This document shows positions 13,881 to 25,000 of a DNA stretch of 64,000 nucleotides, in pieces; positions within the stretch are counted from its first letter, which is position 1, and each line of letters starts with the position of its first letter. The notes below the pieces were generated by a model. That model was given only the letters and a program-made list of their open reading frames with translations. It had not been told where the DNA came from and searched no databases. Origin of the DNA: Lumbricus rubellus (Eukaryota > Annelida > Clitellata > Crassiclitellata > Lumbricidae); the NCBI GenBank assembly GCA_945859605.1, contig OX243812.1:49839762-49903761 (forward strand). The letters are read 5' to 3'. The position numbers and the translations under genes were made by a program.

Positions 13881-14148
13881 TTCAAAAGCATCCATTGTAA
13901 ACAAGACAGCCACACCAGAAAGGTTGCCGCAGGCCCAGATTTAGGGGTGGGCACAAGGGGCACGTGCCCACGGGCCTCCACCACATAGGGGCCTCCACCA
14001 CACAAGCAAGAATTTTTTACAGACTTTTTAGTACTGTGCACTACCCAAAGATACAATTTCGTGCAAATATTTTAAGAAAATAAACAATTGAAAGAAACCT
14101 GAAAGCCTGAAAGGTCAGAAATTAGTTTCTCTTGGTTATGAAGTCATG

Positions 14149-14355
14149 TCAAATTAGTGAAACTTTGCGTGTTTTATTCTTGGCAAATTCGGTCACCAAA
14201 TCATCAAAGTTAATTTCAAGCAGAAGGTCTGCTTCTATGCTCATCAGAGCCAGATGGGACAACCTCTCATTGCCTATCGATGTGCGAAGTCTATTCTTAA
14301 TCAGTTTCATTTTGGAGAATGAACGTTCCGCAGTACAGATACTGACCATGAGCAC
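14149..14355 (-). pseudogene. hAT transposase C-terminal (dimerisation) fragment
   Basis: A 68-codon open frame containing TAERSFSKMKLIKNRLR and ERLSHLALMSIE. This is the conserved core of the hAT family C-terminal dimerisation domain, as in ZMYM- and 52K-repressor-like domesticated proteins. Only the last part of the transposase remains; the zinc finger and catalytic region are missing from the element. Confidence 0.8.
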
Positions 14356-14549
14356 CAGATAGGCCTACATGAGGAATGCTATCTCCACATTAGGAAATGA
14401 TACCTGAACGTGTTTATCACGTATCAGCTGATACATGAAATTCGAGAGAGAGAGAGACATCCAGAGCATTGTGACGGCATTGCTGTGGTACGTACGGCAC
14501 CATTAAAATTGATTTTAAAAAAAATTATCCTATGTCCATTGCAAGGGCC

Positions 14550-14871
14550 CATGGGCGGAAACCTAGGGAGGACAGGGGGACGGTCCCCCCAACGGAGGTG
14601 TTGGGGGCAGCCCATGCATTTGTCCTTCCAATAGTTGAGCGTCAAGACTAAAAAAAAAGGTCAGCAACTTTTTTGGCAACGAAAATAGAAAATTTTCTTA
14701 CATTTTTCGGTTTTCTTCGGCCAAAAATTACTAAAAAAATCATCAACTTTTTTGGGCGGCGGAAATAGAAAATTTTCTTGACTTTTCGGCCAGATGACTA
14801 AAAAAATCTCGCGTCTTTCCTTCGGCCACTCGTTCGTCCCCCCCAAGTCTCCGCCCAGGTTTCCGCCCATG
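14550..14871. mobile_element. Nested hAT-type MITE, 322 bp
   Basis: Perfect 14-bp terminal inverted repeats CATGGGCGGAAACC, with an exact 8-bp target duplication CAAGGGCC (14542-14549 and 14872-14879). It lies inside the larger hAT element 13930-14928, so it inserted later. Internal AAAAAATCATCAACTTTTTTGG-like words recall the MITEs at 10371-10750 and 25430-25664. Confidence 0.88.
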
Positions 14872-14936
14872 CAAGGGCCTCCACCACAGCAGTGCACACG
14901 GGCCTCCACCAAGGTAAATACGGCCCTGGGTTGCCG

Positions 14937-15224
14937 CCAAAATTATTATGCTTAGGTGCTCCGCATGGTTCACACAGATTCTTCTCTTACCACAGACAAC
15001 CTCTCCTTGCAGAGCAAATCACGCAGCCTGAAAACAACGTGAAATGCAAAAACAGAATAACTATGGATACCAACAATTAATGCTACTCACTTCTGCGAGT
15101 ACTCGTTCAACACTATCGGTATATGAGCGAGGGTAAGATCTTATTGAGTCAGCCCTCTCTGCTTGAATTCTTTTTTATTTCCTCGAGGCTGTCACGCTAA
15201 GACAACACCTCTGAATAACCAGTA
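14937..15224. other. Spacer between hAT elements
   Basis: Unique sequence; I see no gene or element. Confidence 0.5.
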
Positions 15225-15232
15225 CTGTAAGA

Positions 15233-16413
15233 CAGGGATTCTCAACCTTTTTTCGCGCGCGACACACCTAAACTTGCAACCAAATTTCGCGACACACCAT
15301 GCAATCGTCATGTGAATAACCTAAAAATTAAATTAGGCCTATCTAAGCCAGCTTAGCCTATATATTTGAAATTTCTACCAATTTTAATGAATGAATGTTG
15401 ACACTGAATGCTCTCTATTTTCTAATTATTCGCAACATTCAAAATTTTACTAATCTAAAATTCTACGACGTTTTATGAGTCATTAATTGTCTGTCCTAAC
15501 AGTTAGGTCTAATGAGATTTTTGCCCCTGGATTTTCCTTGGATCATAGTTAGATGAGGATCCACAGGCTTTGTGAGTACAACACGTAGGCCTACAGGGCC
15601 TACGCCCTACCGACAACTGAGACTAACGAATGAAAATAGTCATATGATTAGGCTATGAGTTACATGAGTTTTACTATAGATTAAAAAAGCATAAATTGTT
15701 CATAGTCCAAACCACTGGCTCTGATAGCTCAAAACAAAACAGGAAAACATGGGATAAAGGTAGCCGAACACTACCGAAACTAAACGCCCTTCAAAACGTC
15801 GAATAATTGTAACGGAAACTGGAAAGCGCAGGCCTGCAGTAATTTGCTTTAGTTAAAAAAACGGGCCACTGGAACTTCTCGGTCCCTGGACCTTGTGCAG
15901 TGTGCACTTTCCTTATATTGTAAATTTTCACTCTCTGAATACGCAAACAACCTTTCCGCGCCATCACTTTTAGAATTGCAAATTTTTTGTTTCTTCGTGA
16001 TAATTTCCCCCCATTATTTTCGAAAGTTGCAGCATTGGATAAAATTTTAATCGGTCCGCTCGCTGACGTCTTATTATTAAAGGCCTACTGTAGTCTGTGT
16101 CAGGTAGGCATCGCCTAGCTACATAGGTTGTGCAGTGTGCATGTGGGTTTATAAAGCAAACATTTTGGCTGCTCCCGATTGAGATCAAAATAATAGAATA
16201 GAAAAATGAAGTCTTTCGAATAGCCTATATTCTCACAGCCTACGCCTGCCAAACTGCCAAAGTGAACAAGTCAGTGTAATGCAAGAACGACGTTTGTATG
16301 CTGTGAGAATTCGCGACACACCAATCCTTCGCGACACACCACTTTTACGCGACACACCTCCGGTCGCTTCGCGACACACTAGTGTGTCGCGACACACCGG
16401 TTGAGAACCCCTG
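15233..16413. mobile_element. hAT (Charlie-like) non-autonomous transposon
   Basis: The ends read CAGGGATTCTCAACC (left) and CAGGGGTTCTCAACC (right, other strand), with an exact 8-bp target duplication CTGTAAGA (15225-15232 and 16414-16421). Subterminal GCGACACAC repeats occur at both ends (about two on the left, five or more on the right), a layout seen at transposase-binding sites of hAT elements. No transposase frame remains. Confidence 0.9.
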
Positions 16414-16810
16414 CTGTAAGAGGTGCTTTATAATTCTCATATACAATACTTTGCTTCACGTCCAATTTTACCAGTCAAGGAAATGCCATGGAAGCAGAAA
16501 ACAGTTCAACAATAAAAAAAAATACCAACCAACTTCATTCATAAACTATTTATTCTTAATTAAAATTATTTCAGAGCAGCAAAATGCTTTCTAATTGGGA
16601 TGGGACTCAAGATGCGAAAGAATTTTACACAAAATTATACTATTAAATTGGCCTAATACTATATGGAAGGGCAGGATCAAAACAAGATCAAAACATCTGC
16701 ACAGGAAACCTGTCCTCAAGCCCGACCCTCCAATCAGACAACAGCACACATTAAAGGCTCTATATAAATATTCAGATACATACACACATATGTGCGTGTC
16801 TGCGCGCATT

Positions 16811-16828
16811 CACACACACACACACACA
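16811..16828. repeat. (CA)n microsatellite
   Basis: A short CA run followed by TATA/CATA/CGTA words to about 16866. Confidence 0.8.
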
Positions 16829-16866
16829 CCTGTATATACATATACGTACATACGTGCGTACATACA

Positions 16867-18719
16867 CTGAATAAAGATTTCTCAAAAGCGTGCTGCACTC
16901 TCCTACTTCGAAAAGCAGCTTAACAATAATAAACTGATTAACTGCTCATTGGTTAGCAGCAGGACACGCTAACTAACTAACGTTGCAGGATCTTTCAGTC
17001 AAAACAAAAGCCCACACAACAATAAGCCGACAACAAAGCAATCACTGCCTCCCCCTCCTAGCACAGCATGACAAAATGTTCTCACCACATTCCGTACAAT
17101 GTCTAGGCTCCAAAAACCCTCACACCAGGTTCAAAACACCATGCCCTTAGCACAGAGGTCAAAGGTCAGCTGGCAACAAATCACTAACCCAAGAGATGCC
17201 CAACATATCATAACAAACTAAGCCCAAGCTTCAAGTTAGAAAGCCCGTCATCATGCTGGATTTTAATGTAAAATATAAGATTGAAACCCTTTATAAAAAG
17301 CAGTTTCTGGGAGCTAAACTACAAACCTACTTAGGTCATGTGATAATAATAATATTTCTTGTGATCCAACCGAGTTGTATCAAGGTTTTGTCACAATTGA
17401 GCACGATAATAAACTATCGATAATAAACTATCCAACATTCTCCTTCCACGTATCTGCTTTCTCTGGGCGCATGTAATTCAAACGCTAGGCTCAAAATAGT
17501 TTGGTTACAAGCAGGGCTTAAAGTCTGACGGGACAGCATCCACGCACTTTTTTCAAACCTCAATGTCGTCCTGCCACTCATCAGGCCATCACATCACAGC
17601 CTCAAAAGGTAGGCGATGTCTTTTTACACTTTAACCCATTACCGACATAGGGTATAGGATTTCTCATACCGTTCACTACACATTGGTCGGTATAGGGTTA
17701 AGCACTGGTTACGTGTCACATTTAACACACCGCACGTATACAGCGAACCAACTACAAGTCTTAAAAGAAATGAATAAAACTGGCAGGTCAAGTCGAATAA
17801 ATAAATGACCAGTTGCAGACAGAAGCAATGCCATCATGGTCAACTGTTTCAGTTCTCAGCACTGTCAATTGTTGTCTTTCAAGCATGCAGCCACTTCTCA
17901 GACCGAGCGAGCGACGCTGAGCGTTGTTCAGTCAATTGTCCACTGCAAAGCAACGGTCAACTTTTCTCATGTGAGCATTCAGGCAGTAGTAGTTTAGTGT
18001 GGTCAGTGCTTTGACGCAGCAGCGATAGAGGAGGACATCACCCCCGCTTCTTCGTTTTTCACATTGTCCCAACTCTGGCATCTTATTCATTTTCCTCTTC
18101 TTCTTCAGCTGCTGAATATCATGTCGCTGACGTTGACGATGAACTGCCAACCGCCGACAACTGCGCCACTGCAAAGACAGATGATAAAACGCTGCTAGAA
18201 TCACATACTTTCAAAATCAAATCTGATAACATTGTTAATTCCACTACCTTGTAGGTCTGTAGGAAGAGAATAAAAATGATTGATAGCATATCGAAATCGA
18301 ATACATATCGTGTAGAGATCATCTCAATATATGAACTGATAAACTGGAAATTTTGCCAATGGTCTGGAGATTGATATCACCTTTTGGATATCGACTGGAT
18401 TAAAGTCTCAATTTGGAGCACCCTCATTATTCAGTAAACACCATTATATGACAGAAGACTTAAATTAGAATTTTACAGATGCGAAGATGCACTGTCTCAT
18501 CCCTCTGTATAACTGCAAAGTATTTAGTTATATTAACTTGTGCTTTATAAATCTCTATAATTATAACTAATAATTGTGTGCATACATTATATCTGCATGT
18601 GTTGCATACATAGGCATGCACATGTCATGTATGATACACATAAAAGTGTACCTATGAATTAAAGTGTACGTACATTATAGGGTCATCCATCTGGAATGAT
18701 CTACCTTCAAAAACCTGCA
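16867..18719. other. Downstream flank of ARID4; no gene seen
   Basis: Unique sequence with one TTAA-flanked MITE at 17631-17701. The short open frames at 17805-18322 on both strands show no recognisable domain. Part of it could be distal 3' UTR of ARID4 if a later polyadenylation site is used. Confidence 0.5.
17631..17701. mobile_element. TTAA-flanked hairpin MITE (piggyBac-like)
   Basis: Bounded by TTAA on both sides (17631-17634 and 17698-17701). The arms are CCCATTACCGAC and GTCGGTATAGGG, and the core reads GGTATAGGATTTCTCATACC. TTAA duplications are typical of piggyBac elements. It belongs to the family also found at 19633, 20094, 51141, 57230, 61369 and 62337. Confidence 0.65.
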
Positions 18720-18725
18720 TTTATT
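18720..18725 (-). terminator. Candidate ARID4 polyadenylation signal
   Basis: TTTATT on the plus strand is AATAAA on the minus strand, 156 bp downstream of the ARID4 stop codon. It is placed where a short 3' UTR would end; other signals further downstream are possible. Confidence 0.45.
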
Positions 18726-18880
18726 TACCTGTGAGCAATAAAACTTTGCTTCACAGATATCTCAATTTTTTTCCTTTTGCCATGGCTGGGCTGAGAGCGC
18801 TAATGAGTAGCTTTCTTAAATAAATTCACCAGACAAAATGAATGAATGAATATATACATATTCAATTATTCATGTGCTTT

Positions 18881-19095
18881 CTAGTGGTCTTGAGACCCTG
18901 ATAGACTCCACGATGCAAAGAGCTCTTCCACATAAACTTTCGACTCACTTTCTTTTTCCTTCACTCGGTGTCGCCTGCGTCTTCGGTCGATGCTGGCGAC
19001 TTCGGCTTTGAGTCCCATGTAGGCGGCGCGCAAATCCTGGATTTTATTCGTCAGGAAAGATATCCGATCCTCTCCCTCCAAGTACTTGCCTTCCT
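18881..19095 (-). CDS. ARID4: ARID4 exon 19 (residues 1568-1637), conserved C-terminus
   Basis: [20 protein letters not shown] and [13 protein letters not shown] match the C-terminal conserved helix of ARID4A/B (ERISFLQEKLQEIR...KSEVATIDRRRKR). Stop TAG at 18881-18883. Acceptor TTTCAG. Confidence 0.95.
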
Positions 19096-22000
19096 CTGAA
19101 AGAAACCGAATTTTCAATAATTAATCAATCAATTTAGAACTTACTACATATGCATAAGGTCATGACCTCGATTTACATATGCATAAGGTCTTGACCTCGA
19201 TTTACATATGCATAAGGTCATGACCTCGATTTACATATGCATAAGGTCATGACCTCGATTTACATATGCATAAGGTATGACCTCGATAGCGACCAAAGGG
19301 CAACTAGGTGAAAATGACATTTTGCAGAGGTCACAGAAGGTCAAGTTTAAATCTACACCTCTAGTTGTTCTTATGATACATGACCGAAATTTACCAAAAC
19401 TGTGACCTGCAGTCAGTCAGACAGTAGTAGTATGTTGTCACTCTGTAGCGAACAATGACAGTGCGGTTTAAGGCAACAATGATAGTGGTTCTCATACGAC
19501 ACGTTAACAAGCATTCTAGCCATTGGCATGGATCTAGATGATGTTCTTTTAAACTGATATAACTGAATCCAAACACTTCCAGCAATATTTGGTCTCAATG
19601 CCAAGCCAACCTAGCAGGCGTTAACAGTGGCCTTAACCCTTTAATGCCGGAAGGTATAGGATTTCCCATACCATTTACTACCATCTCGGCATTAAAACTC
19701 ATGACAACCAGGCATTGCTTGGCGTCAGTTTTCTGGCAACAGCATAGTAAATTCTGGCCATCTTAGTATGAATGAGAATTTTCTTCATTACTGTTAGAGT
19801 TAGACAGACGCAACTTAAATCTAGACGTAGTAAACTTGACGTTAAAACAAACCTAGGTCGATGAAGTTGTACTTTGCCGGACGATGGAAATGATGCGGAT
19901 GCTGACGATGAGCAGATGATGATGATGACGACGCAGGACAGTGCGACGATGACTTGACTGGTGATGATGAACCGTGCGCACTTCGACTCAACTTTGGCAA
20001 ACTTGTGTCGTGATCACTGTCGTTCACTGCAATTCAATTTCAGTTTGATCAGATGTCAAATTGCAAAGGCCAGGATGGGTGTAAGCACAACCGTTAACCC
20101 TTTACCCGTTTGCCCCGAGAATATCCGCTGAAAACATGGGCTTAACGGGAAAAATGAACGGGTCAAGGGTTAAAATAGCCGGAAGCGTGTATTTTTGCTA
20201 TCAACTTCAATCGCCATGAAAGAGTCAACTAAAAAAAGTACGACATCATTCATTCATCACGAGAATTTATATAGTGCCTCTTCAGAAACCAACTCAGAGG
20301 CGCTCCCAGCCCAGCCACAGCAAAAAAAAGGATTTGAGCAATGCTTAAAAAGCAGGCGAATTAAGCCTAAAGGCTAGAGTGCCTCTGAACGGTTCACTCT
20401 AGTAGAGGCGCTTTATAAATGTTTTAATACAATACAATAAGTCACAAGGTTAGCAGAAGGCGATCAAGAAGAATCTACTCACAGTCGCTGCCGTAGTTTG
20501 GTTTCGTTAGATTCTTGTCCAGATCCTCGTCGTTGCCGTGGTGACGATCTTTCCGTCGTTTCTTGTGCAGCGTTCTGTTGTTCTCCTCCTCGTCGAACTT
20601 CCTCTTTCGCGAAGTCGACGACGGCCGACCTTCGTTGTCGAACCCTCGCACGCTGCTGCTGCTGCTCGTCGTGCTATCGCTCGACGCCGTGCTGAAGTCG
20701 TATCCCGACTGCGAGTCGCAAGTCTCGAGTCGTCGCCCCATGTACGCCTCCACCTCAAGGTTCGCCTCCTGCTCGCTCTTCGTGCTCGTCTGCTCCTCCT
20801 GGCTCGGCGACGTCGCGTCGTCGTGAGCGGACGGAGAGTTCTCGCTTGACGCTGGCGGACTGTCGTTGAAGACGTTTTTCAGCGCCTCCTTGTTGCACTC
20901 GACCGCGAACTCGGACAGGAGGTTGGCGTCCTCGTTGCTTATGCGAGCCTCCTCGTCTAAACTGCTGCTCAACGGCGGACAATCGTAACCGGCTTTGAAA
21001 CCGCTGCTTTCCGTGATCTCATCGTCTTTTCCACTACGCATCTCCACTTCCTTTACCAGATCCGGTTGAACGCATGGCTTGTCGTCGGTATTGACGTCGT
21101 CGCTCTTGACGTCAAACTTCCACTCCGTTTCTGTTGCCGCAGTTGACGCGGTCTGCATGCATTCCAAGTCTTTCGGAGCATCCTTCGATTGTGCAGCGCC
21201 GGTTTTAAGCAGCCGTGGTTTCTTTGACGACTTCTCCGTAAATGGAGTTGATGTCGTCAACTCCTTGACGAGAACTGGAATGTCCTTCCGACGCAGCAGC
21301 TTCGGTTTTACGTCTTCGGCCAGTTCAGTGGCGCCCTCTGCCTCGCTCACGTCCTCAAACGCCATCATGTCGGAACCCTGGTTGTGCGTTGCGTTCACAA
21401 CCGCGGTTGTCGTTGTTCCCGTCGGTTCAATGCAGGTCGACAGTTTTCGCTTTCGCTTCTTCTCCACGTCTGCTGCAGGAGGTCCCTCGAAAACGCTTTC
21501 CGTCTTCGGTTCTTCGCACGTTTCTCCGACGTTTGCATCGGACAATGGTTTGATGGCGGCTGTGATGTCAGGAATTTCCAACGGTTTTTCCAATTGCTTT
21601 TTCCTCCGTCGCGTCTTTGCGAGACCGGCCGTCGAAGAGGAGCTCTCGACCAACGTTGGTGGCAGCGCGGGTTTATCGGTTTCGTCTTCCGCGTCTGGTT
21701 TTGGGGTTTCAGCGCGAGGCGTATGCGACACAAGAGCCACGTCGTCGTTCGCGGCAGACGTCAAGTCGCCTTCCGATTCCTCAACGAGAGTCGGCAACGG
21801 CGAAACACATTTCAGTGCTAAGGCAGATTCACTGACGACGGCAGTAGTTTCATGCTTTGTTGATGAAGTGCTCGTTGCGCTCATTCTCGACTCATCTGAT
21901 GTGGTTGTAAGACAACTGCCATCCAGCGCCGTTATCGATGCTGTCGTCTCTCTGTCGCTCGCATCTGTTGCATCCGTTGCTATCTCGGCAACCGACAACG

Positions 22001-25000
22001 GCTCGCTAGTTGCGAGTGAAACGTCCGAGAGAATCGTTCGTTCGATAACCGGCAGATCGTCGCAGAACTTGTCGTCGCGCTCCAACGATTCTGGATCGTC
22101 GAGTTGTGGAGCGTCTTTCAGCAAATCGTCTTCCTCTTCGTCTTCCGACGTGTAGATGTCCGGCATTTCCGGCGACAGAGCCGACGAGTGCGAAGAGTCG
22201 GAGAGATCGTCGTCGATGTTCTCGTCGTCGTCGTCGGGTTTGCGTTCGACGGTTGGTGGTTCGCTTGAATTGTTGTCCTTGTCTTCGGTTTCCGATGATG
22301 AGGACGCCGACAGAGATGAAGATGATGATGATGACGACGATGATGACGAACTGTTGCTGTCTCCACTGTTAGAACCTGTCAACATGTCAACGTGACAACC
22401 AGTTGTGAATGCTGATCAAATGACGACTGCATGAAGAAATGCTAGCATGTAATAACCATGGCTTTCATTTTGAGCTACGCCTACACCTTGGGACTCTATC
22501 AGGATCGTTCCTTACTAAACTTAAAACTGTTCTTTTTGGGCGCGCTGGAGTCGGGAGCGCCTCCGAGTGTTTTTTTTTACTTGAAGGACTGCTACATAAA
22601 TGTCCGAATGAATGAATGAATGACATTTCTGGTCATTTGATTTTGACAGACATTTCGAGTATCAGTCAAACTCTGGATTGATTTGTTTTTGGTGTTTCAT
22701 CAGCTGCGTTTCTGACGCGTTTCAAGACTGACAATGAACGTATTACAACACTGAGTAGGGAGCTACAGAAAAATTCCATACATATTTGCTCAGATATAAA
22801 CATTGCAATCATATGGGGTATTTCCAAATCAGTGGAGACATTAAAATTTAAACTCATAAAAACAAAATCGGTCTTCTAGTCACTCACTCCTGCCCTTAAA
22901 GTGCTAATGTTAGATAAAAATGAGCCACCCTGAAATACATTTGTGTACAATAAAGTTTGTTTGATTACACTAAAGTGAATTTGTTGCCCAATTAGTATCG
23001 GTACACTGCATAACATTGAAGTCCATTCATTATGCCAAAGTGCAACAGAAGAATAAGATTAGCCCACATCAAGCCGTCACGTAGGGCCAAGAGCAAGCTA
23101 TTCACTTGCAATAGCTCGTGCACTTCAGTGTGAAACTCCATTGCAGTGTCCGTGCTGTAGTCGGGAGCGCCTCGGAGTAGTGAGCTTGAAGGGATGCTAT
23201 AGAAAATGCGAGAAATAGATTGAAGTCCATTATTAGTCCATTCATTATGCCAAAGTTCATTAGAAGGATAATATTAACCCACAGGCAAGCCACCTTTCTA
23301 AGACAGATGAAATTCAACAAAAATCAAATAAAAAATGCACGTGCAAAAGCAAGAACACCCGCGTACCGGTTTCTGTCGTCTTCGTCTTTGGTGCTCGGAT
23401 TCGTCCTGCACAAACAGATTACATTCGTCTTAAATGCATGCACAAAGCAACTCTATCGGGTCTAGATATTCCATCCTGGAATTAATTACTATCATCATCG
23501 CTAATTAGTAACGTCTATAGTATTGGATTCCATTGAAGATTATAGTCAAGTACCACAGGAGCTCCATATTTTTAAAACCGAAGATGTGACTCAAAAAGAT
23601 TAGTAACTCAAAAGCAAGATTAATCACATGATCTTAAGTCTTCACATGAAATGTTTAACATTTTAATGACGAGAGTGTCCCAAAAGCGACTGGCAACCAA
23701 TGCAGAGCTCTTGTCAAAGGCCAGAAAAAGAATTATTTAGATTTTGTCTAAATATGCTTGATAATTGAGATACGAAAGACAATTTATAAAGTGCAATATA
23801 GCATAGCAATGCCAAACATGATAAGGCGCTTGTAAATATAACAATGATGATGCCAAGCAGAGTAAACCTTAGTAAACAAATAGTTCTTTAATTATTATCA
23901 TTATAACTGTTAAATAAATAACTGTTGTTAAATAAGTCATCTGAGGCACGGATAGTCAGCTGCCAGAGAAAGATGCGGTTACAGATCCATGTGGTTGAAA
24001 GCCAAGAAGAAGTAGTGAGTTATGAGCCGCTTTTTGATGGAAGGAAGTGAAATTGAGATTCGAAGAGAGAGAGAGCGGAAGATGATTCCATTAATAATTT
24101 AGTCCTGAAGGACTGAACTGAGTCAGCTTGCAAGACAACAACTGGAAACAGAATCAATAAATCGACCAAAATCCAGAATTCGATGCATAGAATCAGACGA
24201 ATAGAACCAAAAGCATCACAGCGGAAGTTCACAGAATCACAGGCACATCAGGAGAGTCCATGATTATCCTGCGTCAGAAAAACGGTTGGGCTCAACTTAT
24301 AGCTACCTGGAGTTTTTGGAGGTTGCTTGGGTTGGTCCATGCTGTTTGATCGTGTACGTCTGCCACCAGATGCAGTTGCATCCAGCCCTGATCCTCCACC
24401 ACCACCACTACCACCACTACCACCACTACCACCACCACCACCACCAGGAGCCGCCTTGCTTTTAGGCATCCGGTTGTCATCTTTGTTGGACAGTGTGGGA
24501 GAAGCAGACGGTGGATTAGCTTTCTTCCGAACCGTTGTTATCTACACAAAAGCAAAAGAAGAAAAAACAGTTGCAAATGAAAGATTAAGAAAGAAAGAAA
24601 ATTAAAACTTGACAAAAACAACAGTGTGTCTACATCCTGTCAACAAACGGTCTCCTAATTATCCGAGTGGTCATACACCCATACTTAAAGAACAAAATAT
24701 TTGGAGTGGACAACTGGAAATTTCAAAAACACATCTTATCTTATCTGAAAGCGCTTCATGCAGCAAGAGCCTTTCAGAAGCGCTCCCAGTGCGTTTAACC
24801 CCGAGACAAAAGGCAAGTCTCCATCAGTTCACTCTACCAGAGAGGATGGCAGAGTGAACTGATGGGGGAAGCCCATTCCATAAGGAGGGACCAATGCATG
24901 TATACACAAGATGACGTTATCCTAACAAGCCTTTATCGACCACATGCTATACAAAAAACACATAAAAATAAAGATTGTACTTCAATTATCTGTACAACGT

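Larger units (their letters stand above)
13930..14928 (-). mobile_element. hAT transposon, internally deleted, with transposase relic
   Basis: Flanked by an exact 8-bp target duplication GGTTGCCG (13922-13929 and 14929-14936). The ends begin CAGGCCC (left) and CAGGGCC (right, other strand), and both subterminal regions carry GGGCCTCCACCA words. The minus strand at 14149-14355 encodes the hAT C-terminal dimerisation domain, so transcription of the original element ran right to left. A second, smaller hAT MITE is nested at 14550-14871. Confidence 0.87.

Noticed and set aside
13373..13944. Ser/His/Ile-rich frames of 175 and 151 codons
   Set aside because: Products of the minisatellite of about 20 bp in two overlapping frames.
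21079..22155. 358-codon plus-strand frame
   Set aside because: Exactly antisense to the long ARID4 exon 17; its openness follows from the Ser/Asp/Glu codon composition on the other strand.
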